From NCBI GenBank assembly GCA_025642065.1, contig JAODUP010000070.1:281001-345000 (forward strand): a DNA stretch of 64,000 nucleotides, read 5' to 3'. Position 1 is the first letter of the stretch. Every line of letters begins with the position of its first letter. This document shows, piece by piece, positions 37,396 to 63,979 of this stretch. Both the position numbers and the translations under genes were made by a program. Source of the stretch: Paralvinella palmiformis (taxonomy: Eukaryota > Annelida > Polychaeta > Terebellida > Alvinellidae). The notes under the pieces are model-generated. The model did not search any database, was not told where the DNA came from, and was given only the letters and a program-made list of their open reading frames with translations.

Positions 37396-38819
37396 ATAAA
37401 AAAGAAGGTACCGAATGTTTTTCGCAAGCGGGTTTTGGTACGTGAAACGGCCAACCCTGGAGACGTACCAAACAACGAATGACAATATGTCGCCCCCCCC
37501 CCCCAATCATGTAAGCATTTTGCGGGTATGTACACCGACTGTATCCAATTCAAAGAATATCATCAGCGAAGAAGGTATCAGCAATAGTTTTTTCTCCGCT
37601 CACCTATGATCGATGTCTTCTGACTCCTGACACGGAGAATGCGTCATTTACAGATTTAGGGACGGTCGTCATGCCAAAGAATTTCAAGTTCGTCCTCCCG
37701 ACGCCAAAACAAAACCCCCAACAACATACTAGGCGGCATTGATACCGATAGAAATCATATCACACCAATGAGTCAACAGCATTTCCTCGGGCGTCGCAAG
37801 TTTTGTATTTTTGGCAATGTTTACAACAATTAGGCTGCCACGGTGGCTGTACGAAGTGAATGGGACGAAATTACCGTTGTCGGTGAGAAAAGACCGGGCA
37901 CGTGAACTCCTTACGTGGTTAAGTGAAGAGGTTGAGCCAGGTTTGGTCTTAATAGTACCAACATAAACATCAAGCCAGCATACAAACATAAACATCAAGC
38001 CAGTCCATAAAAGGGGAAAGCCTAATAGGTGCTGTAACACTGCAATAACTGGCAGCATAGTTGCTATCACAGGTTCGCAGCCTGTGGATTCACACCCAGT
38101 GTCTTACTCTTTAAATCAGTATCGTTTTCCTGCCAAATCCATTTCTATATTATATAAACATGAAAACTTAAATTCTACCTGTCGGATATTATCCTTACAG
38201 TTAGCTATTCATGAGAGTAACCATTGAACTACGGTGTCACGCGACTCCATGTCTGCCCAAAGCATTCTCGCTCTTTGGTTCTGGGTCTCAGTGATTTGCT
38301 CACGGTTCTGGACGAGAACAAGAACCAAACACAAAACAACAACAACAACAAAAAACAGACAGTGGTGGTGGTAACCCACAGGAAAGCGTGATGTGTGTTC
38401 ATAAATAATTTTAGCCAGTACAGCGAAATTATTTGCAGAAAATACAAAACCCATCTCGATCACTGAATAGGCCAGATGATAAACAACGGATAAACCAAAC
38501 AGTTAAAACATATCAGGGAAATGTTTACTTTTGTACATATGTAGAACATCCAGTCTATACAAAAATCCCCCCCCCCATTTTTTGTTTAGAACAACCAATA
38601 ATAACAACAACAAACAATTGGTCTATTCAACATATTTGATGCGACTAATTGCTGCAATCGTGGTGTCTTTATTCATTGTGTCACTGTCTTGTCACGTTAA
38701 GGACAATTGATGCGCCAGATCGTCGCTGTAGGGCAGGGCCTCTTATGGGGGGGGGGGGGGTGTTATTAGGTTTATACGGGATTTACTGCAGAACATATGG
38801 TTGTCTCTTGAGGAGGGAG

Positions 38820-39460
38820 TAATTGGTCTTGGGGATGATGGTTGATCGTCGTATGATGTATGTTGCTTTGTCTATTGCGGGAAGGGAATGATGGGCCGGG
38901 AGTAGTTTTCGTTTAATATTTTGTCGAATATTCGGTAGTCCTGGGGCATTCTATCAGGTAGTGGGTTGGGTCAAAACAGCTTTGACACTCATTACATATG
39001 GTGTGTTTATCAAAAGTCTTGAAACTCTTGGAAGAGAAGTTGAGTGTCTATAAATCTATTTGGGCATGTTCTATGTTCTGGTATTGTGGTACTGAGACAC
39101 CAAGTACTAGTTGCAGTCGTGTAGTAGTCACTGTAAAGTTTATCTGTCATAATCTTGATTTTCTTAGGGATTTGTCATCCTAGAGCTGCAATAGTTTGCT
39201 CACGTGTCTGTGCAGTATCAAGATTTGTGGCGAAATTGGTAAGTCGGCCAGCTTCTTCGTTACCGAAGATTCCGACGTGGCTTGGTATCCAGTGGAAGAT
39301 TATCTGGGCGGCTAGTTGTTTGAGATGTTGGGCTTCATCCCATACTTGATGGGCTGTTTATGGGTAGATCGAAGGGGTGTGTTTTTGGAGGATGCGGAGT
39401 GCAGCCATGGAGTCAGTATGTGTCACTGCTGATACGGCGTCAACCATTGTAGCTTATTTT
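38820..39460 (-). pseudogene. LINE C-terminal remnant: RNase H and zinc-knuckle-like motif
   Basis: The minus strand encodes HWIPSHVGIFGNEEAGRL (about 39230-39300), the signature of the RNase H domain in Jockey/I-type LINEs. Downstream, CQSCFDPTHYLIECP (about 38935-38990) is the usual Cys/His motif near the ORF2 C-terminus. Preceding sequence (AVTHTDSMAALRILQ) fits the RNase H core. A stop interrupts it near 39360. Dead fragment. Confidence 0.85.
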
Positions 39461-39667
39461 TGGTGTTTTGCCATTTAAATTATGGCTAATAACTTATATG
39501 GTCTCATGTAAGTTGTATTCTAAATGTTGTAATGAATTTGTTTAAATCCACTGCCACACTATACAACCTGTACCGGTTGTTGTATACAAAGTCAACACGC
39601 ATCAAGAAAGAACTAGATGTGGAGATGTGCATTGAAAATGGCGCTTCACTACAAATAATTAACAAAC

Positions 39668-39915
39668 ATACACGCAGTAACCCAGCTAACAAAAAACCTT
39701 TTGTAAAGATTCGATTTTTGTTTCCACAAAAAATCAAAAACATTTTAAAGCAATATGTTTTTATAAGTCATACTTAGCTACATTTATAAGACGTGCACAA
39801 AAGATAAAATGAAAATTGATCAAAACATTTTTTTAATGTAAAAACATATTTGTGTGTTACTAAAACATCTATTTAAAGCATTATAAAACATTTTAAACGT
39901 GTTTGCTGGGGAAAA
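39668..39915. mobile_element. Possible small MITE rich in AAAACAT motifs
   Basis: Imperfect inverted ends acccagctaaca and tgtttgctgggg bracket an AT-rich interior with repeated aaaacattttt-type motifs. There is no clear target duplication. Confidence 0.45.
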
Positions 39916-40473
39916 GTTTATTAAGTGATTCTAGTATTTTGTCCCAAAAGGTAATGTGCTAACTGATTAGTGATTAGAACAACTATTCTAAATGAACCAA
40001 ATGTGAATCGTGCATTTTCTATTGGATGCTTTTTGTTCTTTATCTGTAGCAAAGATTATCAGTAGATCTTCATCGTTACTCGCTCACGACTACCCGGTTG
40101 AACTTAGATATCGCTCGAAAATAGAGAATCCATCTTTATCTCTGTGGGTGTTTTTATTTCGATGATAAACTTTGCTTCCACGCGTTACGGATGATGCAAG
40201 GGCAAAAACCACCATGCGTTTAATAACAATGGACGTTCAACTATGTGCCAACGCCAGTACAGTTTTGTAGACCTCTAGAGACACGTTTGTTCTGATTGGT
40301 AGAAGAAGCCATGGGAAAGTTTCAGTATAGTGATGAACTTGTGTAGAAACTTATACGTGGAAACACTTCCATAATGTTGTAATAGGGAAATATCGGAATT
40401 GAAAATGTATTTTCAAAGAAATTCCCAGTCTTAAACCCAAAACACATCACCAGGATATATATATATATATATA

Positions 40474-40656
40474 TGATGATGATTAATGTTTTACGACCGA
40501 TTTGTGCAGAAGGTAGGCTAAATAGGCCGAGCAACCTCCAAGGGTAATGAAGTGAAGTCAAAGATTAAAAATTCTTCAGATATGCCCACGCCGAAGTTCG
40601 AACTCAGGTGGTACTGATCTCTGGTCCAACGTGCTGCCAACTAGACAACGGAGGCG

Positions 40657-40661
<5 letters not shown>
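40474..40661 (-). repeat. tRNA-derived SINE family A within (AT)n tracts
   Basis: Reverse-oriented full copy (gtaggctaaataggccgagc, gcccacgccgaagttcgaac, A-box complement near 40630). It is bounded by (AT)n at 40457-40473 and 40661-40692, so it appears inserted in, or flanked by growth of, an AT microsatellite. Confidence 0.85.
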
Positions 40662-40694
<33 letters not shown>

Positions 40695-41479
40695 TAGTTT
40701 AACTTATTCGGAGATATAGATGTTTTTATATCACGAATCAACCAGTTATCTCGTCTCTTGTTGTTAACCATATGTTTCTTATCTTTTTTTATAACTATAA
40801 TTAAAAGAATCAATAATGATCAAGATCTTCTCGTTGATCTAAATCTGAAGAGATTTTATAACCTGAATTCGTACACACAACCGTTTAAATGGAAACTAAC
40901 AATACACATCTGTATGCGGATAGGTAACCGTATTAATAAAAACGTAGTTTTAATGGCGTGTGCGCACGCACGTGCGCACTCACACACACACATGCACAGA
41001 GGCACTATAACATACATATCAAAGAAAGACATGCTCAGCGGTGACACAGCGTTATTTTGATATTCTTTTCCTGTGGATATTCATGCGACAAAACAAACAA
41101 ACAAACAAACATTGTCTGCTACACTTAACAGGTCACTTTTTATACAACAGCGTTTTTTTTTTTTTTTTTTGGAGTTATTTCGTTTCCTGTTGTTATAGAT
41201 GTTTATTTCGATGTTTATTCTGTGTGGCGGGGAATTAGAAGCGATTCCAAATATTTAAGCATCGTTTCCTCAGGAGAGACCACCAGACACAGTTTAAGCG
41301 TCAGAGCTGTGCACCATAAGTATGTTGGTACATTTTCCAGTTCACTACCTCTACAAGATGAGTGAGTGGACCGCTGAGTCAGGTCCCGTATCATTCCTAT
41401 TTTACGATAACGACTCAGAGTCCAACAGCACTGTACAACTGACCCGGTTTTTCTGGATAGTAATTTCGCTACGTCACCA

Positions 41480-41750
41480 ACATTCTTCTTCTTCCTTCTT
41501 CTTCTTATGTCCCTCGTCCCTCCTGGGACATAGGCCGTTGACCGCAATCTTCCAGAGTCTTCTGTCCTGGACTGTCGTAGGTTCTCGTGATGAAGACCCT
41601 TCCTTTTCTAGGCAAGTGTTCTCCGTAAATTATGTTGTCAACGTTTCGGTAGCAAGTAGGTTTTTTTACGAGGTGGGAGTGCTAACCCACACTCAACCCT
41701 CCTCCTTTTTCATCCGGGATTGGGACCGGCCAAAGGGGAGTTACGTCACC
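41480..41750 (-). repeat. LINE-associated repeat fragment
   Basis: Contains tttttttacgaggtgggagt, ctcaaccctcctcctttttc and gggattgggaccggc. I remember this block as a dispersed sequence linked to endonuclease-reverse transcriptase LINEs in invertebrates. It makes the 196-codon + strand ORF here doubtful. Confidence 0.5.
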
Positions 41751-42672
41751 AATTTAATTCACCCAAACCTATGTATTCTTGTACCGATCCCTATTTCTCC
41801 CATCACCTGGATGAAAATAAAATGCATTACAGCAAATTTGGATCAATTCTTCCCAGTTTTGTTGGATAAGTACACTGAACTGGATCTGGATACGATGACC
41901 TTGAGGGAGTAGTCCGATAGATGTGTCTCGCTTCGAAGAAGCTGCACTCCCAGAAGTGTATGATGTGGCTTGGTCATAATAATTACAAACTTCTTTTGCG
42001 CCAATATTATCGAAAAAAATAAATCGAGCTCAGTGGCGCACCTAGTACAGGAGTACGATAGTCAAGGTACGATAGAGTAGGAGTTCCAAAGTATCATTTG
42101 GTCATCTGTATCAATGTATTTGGCCCAATTACAAAGCCTAGGTTTGGAGCTGTCCAACAATGGCGAAAACGTTTGTCAAATAAATATGTGTTATGTTAAA
42201 TGTAGCCTAATCCTTCCTACGACTGAAGTCGACGAGGGAATGTTACACCCAAATAGAGAAAGCGGCTAACCCGAATCTACTGAATTTGTGTAATACTTCG
42301 ACGAGACCTACGTCAGTGACTTCAATGCAAGGATATGTAATTTGTCTTCACTCTTAGATTATGCATTCTGGAAGGTTTATCGTGTTATCCTAGACGACAA
42401 TGCAAGAACAACCAACATATGTAAACAGATTAATGAATGTTTCAGCATAATTGGTAACCGTTGGCCATTGAAATTATGATTCAATAAGTTTCTTTCCTCC
42501 TAATTTGTCTCACTGATAAGTATCTGTTTTTGGCATGAATATAAGGAATAAATAATGGAAAATCACCAATATTTTTTCTTCATAACTTGTTCCTGGTTTT
42601 TATTTTTATTTTTGCAGTAAAACTCACCTTACCCTGTTCTCAAAGAGAACAAGCCGGAGCCAACTTACACAT

Positions 42673-42678
<6 letters not shown>

Positions 42679-42740
<62 letters not shown>

Positions 42741-42755
42741 CACACACACACACAC
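42679..42755. repeat. (AT)n(AC)n microsatellite
   Basis: About 58 bp of AT followed by CACACACA. Confidence 0.95.
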
Positions 42756-44460
42756 AAAGCCCAGTTGGGTCCTCTTTATTTTGTTTCCATATCCGCCCCT
42801 GATTTGATTTTAAGGAAATAATCTATTTTAATTCATATTCATACCTCGAAAACCACCAACAAGCATCTGATATCGTAGCTTTAATCTTCGTAGCTTTCTC
42901 GTGTCTGAATGAGACAACAGTGCGAATACGCTTCGCCACCACAGTAGATCATAATGCGGGGTACAGCACTCGTTCTGACACTGCAGGTGTGATCAAATAT
43001 AAAGGTCGAGAATGTTCACATTACCATCCGTGGAATGTCACCAGAAGACTGGCGAAATGACGACACAAATGGAAGATATTAAAGTCGTTTACACTGTTGG
43101 GATGAACCTAGCTGTCATATTTCATATATTTAGTGTCGTGGTATGATCAGATAAGAAACAACGCGTGTAGCAGATTTTTAAACCCTAAATGATAGTTTGT
43201 ACATAAATGCGACACTCGCAGCATGATGGTTTGCTTCACAACTTTCACTTAAGAACTGTACTTAAAGTATTGATTACCGGAAATGTCATCTCATTAAAAC
43301 TGTCGTCTGAAGATGGTAATAACTGTGGACAATGACAGCAGAGAGATAAGGTTTCGAAATTTAAGGTTTTAAGCTAAATACGGCTATTAAGAGACAGATG
43401 GCTATAAATAAAGCTTGTAGTTTGTTTAATTATGACTATCCTGTTCGATCTTGGGGGGTGACGCCTTCAAGGAACACCGCTGGTATTACGGAATTATGAT
43501 TTGAAAAAGATTTGTAAATGACCCCCCCCCCAATAGGCTTTCCAATCAGGCTTCTCACAACTGGCTCTTCTGATGTAATGTTTCATGAATAGATCAATAA
43601 ACTACCAGGACTATTCAGAAGCAGTGATATTATCTTCATATCCGTTTGCCATAATTTGCATTGAAATTGGGAATCCTAAAATTAATTGAATGAAATTGAT
43701 GAATTAAAACTGATCTCTTTACTCGTATTGATAATTTGGCTTTTCGCGGGTGGAGGGAGGGTTTTGTTACATAGTCACTTGTCAGTTATCGGATTTGTAA
43801 TCTTTTATCACAATTTCTGATTCCATGTGCCGGATGCGGGTAATTGTCCTCGAATGCCGACAGACAGACAGACAGACAGACAGACATACAGACAAACAAA
43901 CATACAGACAGACATAATTTTAGCGGTTCAGCATGGAGTTCCACCTGACTAAATGGTCAGACAGAGCATGTTTTGTCTTATTATGTCTACCATCTGCTCC
44001 ATCAAAGGCAAGATACAAAAAAATAAATGTACAAAATATGCTGCCAAAATTACGACAATTCATCCAGTGAATGGGGAGTCCTATAGGCAACATTTAGTGT
44101 GTGGGGTAATCGAACATTTCTTATGGGGAGGGACTTCAATTCGCTGTGCGTTATGAGCTATCACAGAACTCAGCGATCAATACCTATGCACATGTGACGC
44201 GATTGGCGTTTGATGTGTGATCGGCCATCCATGAGTCACTCTTCTAAACTGTTACGGGAGGTACGAGCATGATTGTATCACAAACATTGATCGGTTGATG
44301 TCGTGACTGGAAGTAGACTAAACCGGATTAAACGTGTCTTTGGCTAATGATGAACGCTATGGAATATGCAGAATCGGAGAGAAAAGGTACGTCTGCTTTT
44401 GTTGATTATTTTAATTAGTACGCTTTAATTATTGCTGGTCGATGTGACATTTCATCGCTC
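42756..44460. other. Gene-poor stretch
   Basis: No exon is recognised. It includes a (GACA)n tract at 43858-43915 and a C run at 43523-43531. Confidence 0.3.
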
Positions 44461-44631
44461 CCCCCTCCCTCTCTCTCTCTCTCTCTCTCTGTGTACTCAC
44501 ATGCTACCCTGTTCGCGCGTGAAAGTGGCTACTATATCTGTTATGAAAGAATCTATATCAGGATTTTTCTAAGTCAATCCTCTTTGAACGACACACAAAA
44601 GTTAATGTTGCCAGGATGAATGTTGTTTGGC

Positions 44632-44728
44632 CGCACGCACGCACGCACGCACACGCGCACGCCGCACACGCGCACGCACACGCAGACATACATACACACA
44701 CGCACGCACGCACGCACACACGCACACA
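44632..44728. repeat. (ACGC)n/(AC)n repeat
   Basis: Imperfect CACGCACG and CACACG units about 95 bp long. ORFs on both strands here are simple-repeat artefacts. Confidence 0.9.
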
Positions 44729-45279
44729 CCGAATCTTTCATTGAGCCGTTGGCATGCTTCAGCAATCGCCATAATATTGATGTGACGGCCATTACTATAG
44801 TCAGACCAAACCCAGTCCGGAGGTGTCCGATATCACTCGCCGCTTTATGTCGGTATAAATTGGTCCATCAATACAGTTAGTTGTTAGCGTATATAGCATA
44901 TGATAACAAAACGACGCGACTCGGCCGAGTTCAAGTATAGCACTATACCAAAATAGACTGGCGCAACACTCTGAATGAGGACAAATATACAGTCAGAAAA
45001 CATCTTATTTAAAGTTGATGTCGACAAGGATCAGATGATAGGAGACGTTTGGTTTTCTGAGCAGACATTAGCCGACGTAGTTTCGACGGGATGACTGCCG
45101 GGTCGTAAACTGGTGGATTACGACTTCATTTTTTATAAATATTTTTGCTAGGATTTATAGCCTTTGTCTAGCGTTAAGGTATTCGTATTCTAATTGCTGT
45201 TTTTAGCCAGAATTACGTCATGGCCCAGCGGCTATAGCCGATATTTTTTGTTTGTCACCAACTGTACAGCGTTATCGAT

Positions 45280-45347
45280 CGGCCGGCCGTGGGGGTACTG
45301 GGCAGCGCCAACAGCTGTAGGTCGTGGGATCGATTCTCAGTATTGCC

Positions 45348-45388
<41 letters not shown>

Positions 45389-45450
45389 TGTGTCTTGGGT
45401 GGCTATCAACCACCATATGTCGCAGACGAGACCATAGCCGAATCTAAATA
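45280..45450 (+). repeat. Possible tRNA-related SINE with internal (GT)n
   Basis: gtcgtgggatcgattctcag resembles a B box and is followed by a (GT)n tract, a conserved-looking ctatcaaccaccatatgtcg and an (ACTC)n tail. No second copy is seen in this window, so the call is tentative. Confidence 0.35.
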
Positions 45451-45451
45451 A

Positions 45452-45762
45452 TACACTCACTCACTCGCTCGCTCGCTCGCTCACTCACTCACTCACTCAC
45501 TCACCATACACCACCACCACCACCACCACCACCACCCACCCCCCACCACCACCACCCCACCCCACCACCCCACACTCCACTCACCCACCACCCCCCCACC
45601 ACCACCACCACCCCCCCCACCACCCCCCCCACCACCACCACCACTCACCCCCACCACTCATCACTCACTCACATCCATCCATCCTCCTCCACCCACCACC
45701 ACCACCACTCACCACCACCACCACCACCACCCCACCACCACCACCACCACTCACTCACCCGA
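45452..45762. repeat. (CACT)n/(CCA)n low-complexity block
   Basis: About 310 bp made almost only of CACT, CGCT, ACC and poly-C units with almost no G on the + strand. Confidence 0.95.
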
Positions 45763-46149
45763 CGGCTAGCAAAGGCAAACATTCTACAGACAGGCTGAGA
45801 GAGAGATGACAAATGTAAAATATAAACAAAACCCCCGAATTTCGTGGAATCGACGAGAGAAGTGGCTTATATCACATCATCAGTGTAGAGAGGATCGGGT
45901 CTAATTTGAAGTGCTTCCATCTGCTACATCTGGTTATAGGTATTCAACCAGAACATACCCAATCTTGTTCTCGTCTCAATACAATTGTATTTTCTGCTAA
46001 GAATACAACCCTCTCATCATCATGGGCATGGCTGCTATTAGTAACCGACACCGTTCACCCCGGCTGTGGGGGTGAGTCATCAGCATTTCATCGCAGGTTC
46101 TAGCCCCTCAGGCCGCTTTAGTGACTCAGCGGACATATTGGTATTCTGA

Positions 46150-46193
<44 letters not shown>

Positions 46194-46429
46194 TGTCTAA
46201 ATAAAATGTTTATTCGATTGGTATTCAATGCGTTGTCGATTTGAAATCGATTGCGTCAGGCAATTACTGTTTTATTTATTCCTACAAACTTCTGATTAAC
46301 TCGCATCTCGTGGGAATTGGATAAAAACAAGAGATTGCCGAAATGATACCAGACTCATATCGCGTCTTTGTTGTTTTGCAAATGCGGTCGAAATTGGTGC
46401 CTGTCTGAACCCCAACCCCCCATGGTCAC

Positions 46430-47340
46430 ATATGTCGTCTAGACCTGTCTTAGCGCGCGTGCATCGTGCTTATTTGCGCGCGCGCACCTACTCACTCGTC
46501 CTCAAGGTAATTCGGCTAGCAAAAGCAGTAAAACAAATATCAAAAGGTGATAGAGGTCGTGTCAACAGGAAACGCTTTGTTAGTTAGGTTGTCAATTGGG
46601 TCATTTCTTATTATTATACGAGAAGCTGACGATTGTCCCGGTGAGGCTATACCATTTAACCTGAATGGGAATCTTTACGAAATCTGCTCATCTATTCGTT
46701 ACCGACGGTGGAGACAAATACAAACACTGGAAGGAAGATAGATGGTATCTGTAAGAAAGAGAAAACTAATCGGTGCACGTTTTATACGCCGGCGCACCTC
46801 GACAATTTACCAAACTACGTCCCGTTTTACGCGCCAGTCAGAATGCTGTAGGCCTATAGAGGATACATTTGCCGCCGTTGAGGTTGTCGTATAGTGGTCG
46901 TCGTCGTCGTTGTTGTTGTTGCAGTAAGCTTCGTACGTTCGCCGAAGGGTTTCTTTCTCTTCTTGGGAGTTTTTTTCTTTTTCTTCTTCTTCCAGTTGTA
47001 TATTTTACGCCATACTTCTCGGTACTGAGGCCTACTTGGGGCTGTATTTACTATCTTTAAAGCAGACGACAACATAACGCACCGCCTTACTTTTAACCGC
47101 AGCTTTGACCCGGAGCGAGCGAGCGAGCGTCTCGTCCGTCGAGTCAGACCAGACACTCGGCGGTGCGCGTTTTGTATTTTAAACAAATGGCCAGGCCAAC
47201 AATTATAATAACTGTCGTCGATCGGTTTCGTTCGGCCATCTAACCCGCCGTCTTTCTCCGGACCGCGCCCGAAGCGTTTATCGCGAACGAAGCGCAATGG
47301 CCGCCAATGCCAAGAATGGCTGGTGTTCGAATAGTTCGGC
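46430..47340. other. CpG-rich stretch of unknown role
   Basis: GC and CpG content is clearly higher than in neighbouring sequence (gcgcgcgtgcat, gagcgagcgagcgtctcg, accgcgcccgaagcg), with trinucleotide tracts (GTC/GTT at 46895-46922). It could be an unmethylated promoter-like island, but no gene start is identified. Confidence 0.35.
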
Positions 47341-48264
47341 TTATGAGTGAAACATTAACATTATATAACACGAAAAGAATTTAGGGTTATGGTTATTACA
47401 GTAATATTAAATATACATTATTATTATTATTATTATTAGTAGTAGTAATACGAACGTGGAAGGTTTTGCTAACGCGCAAAACACAGGGACTCTTTTAATT
47501 TCAGTTTAATTTTGCTATATGGTTCGAACTAGGCGTTTCATGATATTTAAACCTGACAAAGATAAGGTGGATCTATCATACGTTTCGTAAAACTTCGTAC
47601 TATTGTTTCATATCACCGAGGCTCGTTTATTCGTCGGCGTGTGCCAGTGCGCGTGCGCATACGGTACGTAAACCGGAGGGTAAATGCGTGCAAATATCCG
47701 CGTTTTCGGCCCATCGATAAGATAAGATCTTTATCCCCTTCGTGTCATTTACACTTTGAGGAGTTGGTTTGTTTTAGGATAATGTATGCATCAATTTATC
47801 CGAAGCAAAAATTCAGCTATGCAGACTATTTTTAGCTGCCAAAAAAGTCCACCCTCAAACGCTCCGTCAAGCCAAAACGCGGGCGATACTAATATAGGGC
47901 TACTCGTTCTAAGAAGTGTTCTAACCGAACTAAGCACAACATCCCAACAACCCACGGCATCCCAAAATGTTGTCTGGTCAGTAGCCATTCGGGATGGGGC
48001 CACGTACGCCAGAAAGGCTCGCCAACTTATACCCTTCTGTAAGTCTACTAACATCATTTAATTATTATCATTCTTGGCCTCGTTTGCCGGAGTCAGATGA
48101 CTGCTGAGAGGGTGTAACGGTTTCCAAATTCTCAGAAACCGAGCCGATGTCGTGGCGACTGTTTTCTAATTGAATCGAGACATCGAAGACTACACAGATG
48201 AGGCGGTCTTTTTCTGTCAATCTGGGTTGACTTATGCTAAAAATTACGTTCCATAGTCTAAAAT

Positions 48265-48506
<242 letters not shown>

Positions 48507-48897
48507 TTATACCAAATTTATATATTGAAAAATATCTCGTCCATTCTAACCCCTCAACACCGAAACGAAATCAAATAAATCAAAACAGAACAAAGCATCA
48601 AACCTAAACGCACCCATTTTACTGTAATCTAATAACATACACTGCTTTATTTGTTATTCCAGGTATCCAGGTGTGATATATAATCCATCACCCTTGACAA
48701 CTCTCACAATCTATCAGTCAGCTAGCCAGTCAGAGGTGCGGCCAATCAGTCAAACGCCGAGCCAGTTATTCAATCAGTTATTTAGTCAACTACACTCGAT
48801 TTATCTAACAACGATTGGCTCGTTGAATATGTGTCTAAACGAGCGATCAACGGATGGGATGACTGACCAATTAACTGCCCGACCAGCTAACGGACCT

Positions 48898-49033
48898 CAA
48901 TGAGTGAGTGAGTGAGTGAGCGAGTGAGTGAATGAGTGAGTGAGTGAGTGAGTGAGTGAGTGACTGACTGACTGACTGAGCTGACTGACTGACTCACTCA
49001 CTCACTCACTCACTCACTCACTCACTAACTCAC
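48898..49033. repeat. Perfect-type hairpin of (TGAG)n and (CTCA)n
   Basis: About 60 bp of tgag repeats, a tgac/gctgac centre, then about 55 bp of actc repeats, together a near-perfect palindrome. The preceding 48700-48900 is rich in cagtcag/caatcag motifs. Confidence 0.9.
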
Positions 49034-50466
49034 CACCTCGTCAATTCGTTTGCTATATGAAATGCCTTCTCAAATAAGCTAGGTTAACGCTTAGGACACG
49101 TTTAACACACAGAGGGACCCCCGCCTCTTTGTCGCTGCATCAACGACTGTTTCATATTTCGCCGAAGAAACACTTGTTCGTTGAAGCCAATTGAATCTAG
49201 ATCTTGAGCGTCCTTCTTTTAACCAGTCAGACTAGTACACACCAATAGAGTGTTGCCGTGTTAAACAATGGCTTATTATCTAACCGGCTCAAATCATGAT
49301 GTCGATGTTAAATACGTTAATGAAACAGTGATGTATCCGTCTAGGATAGGTGTGAAGTGTTTCTTGTCTTATGCATCTTGGGAAGTGAATTATACTTCGA
49401 CAGCGTGCCGTTTTAATGGGCTTATATTAGATATTGTTGCATTACCGTAGCTCGCAATTTTGTAAGTGCATTGATCTTTGCGCACGTACGTATAGTATTG
49501 AGGGGCTCAATGGCAGCTTCGTGTTGACATTAAGATACCGACATTGAAGTCTATATGATGGATGGACACGCACACGCACACATACGCACGCACGCAAAAC
49601 ACGCAAGCACACACACACACACACAGAGGCTTCGGTCATTGTTGTGCGGAAATTAATCTCTGCAGACAACTGATATAGCGATACCAATGAATTACACTTG
49701 AGTCGTGCAGTTGAGCATCGTGACATGGCACATCGGGGTTATAGTTGTCAATAATGCTCCTAACACCTGGAATATCAGACGCGATTTAAGACTTCCTAAA
49801 CTTTTCAGAACCAGACACGATTTCGTGATCCAATCGCACAAAACGTACCTATTTTGGGCGCGCGGACAGTCGTTCTTCTATAGCAGTAGTTATAGAAGGA
49901 CACTTAAATCGTTTCGGTTTGGTCTTTTCCAGGTGGCGTCGTGAGTTGATACACCCTGCTTCGGCCGACTGCGTCTTTTATATCAGCAGACCCTTCGGCG
50001 TGTGTGAATGAGTGAGTGTGTGTGTGTGTGTGTGTCGACGACGCGAAAAGAAACCGTGGCCCGTAAAAGAAAACAAAAACCTCCGGTTCGACGCTTATGC
50101 GCAGAAAGATCGCGCCGCAATTCGGCTGGCCCGTTCCCACATTTCAGGCGCCGTTGTTGGTTCATCGCTTCGGGTTTGGACAAATGAGAGCAGGTCGAAT
50201 CTAGGTTAATTAGCAGCTGAAACCCAACCCTTATCCTGGGGCTACTGGTCGGAGTTGGCCAGCTCCCGGCACCGGAGAACTCGCCGCACGCTAGCGTAAC
50301 ACTAACCGCTATTCGATAGCTGGAACAACCTTGGTACCTTGGCAATCGCAACCTTGGTACCTTGGCCATCGTGGTGCCCTCGTTACGAAACGCAAGGGTC
50401 TTCGAACTCGAGAGAAAAGCGAAGAAATGAGGTCCGCGACTAGGACAAACCGCTACCCTCGCTCTG

Positions 50467-50472
50467 TATAAA
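50467..50472 (+). promoter_or_regulatory. Candidate TATA box for metalloproteinase gene
   Basis: TATAAA in a GC-richer stretch about 330 nt upstream of the first ATG. Initiation would be expected near 50500. There is no other evidence for the transcription start. Confidence 0.4.
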
Positions 50473-50800
50473 TGTGGGTTTTTTAAGAGCAGCGAACAGC
50501 TGACTGGCCTTCATCGAGCTATTCACTCATTAGTGTTGTACTTGTTGAGGATGAAGCAGAGGCAACCCTAAAGCTTATTGGACCACGATCGTCAACGCGT
50601 CGCGACGCACAGGACGCGAATTCTATAACTGTGAGATTAGCGCCATGAAGTACCGAAAGAGATAGACATTAGCTGATTATGGAACCGGCTTCTCCGTCTG
50701 CCTGAAGGATGCACCAAATAACGAACTATTGCCATGATTTAAATGATCGGTGTGTAATTTTTAGAGTGTACCGGGTAAGCTACCACAACGAAAATCCTTC

Positions 50801-63979
<13,179 letters not shown>

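Noticed and set aside
41322..41912. 196-codon + strand ORF
   Set aside because: It runs across a dispersed LINE-associated repeat and a TTC-rich tract, with no recognisable domain.
44341..44390. Possible short first exon (ATGAACGCTATGG... before GTACGT)
   Set aside because: An ATG plus a donor-like site alone is not enough; no following exon could be linked.
46854..47297. 147-codon minus-strand ORF in the CpG-rich stretch
   Set aside because: The translation is mostly homopolymer tracts (Lys and Thr runs) from trinucleotide repeats; no domain or start context.
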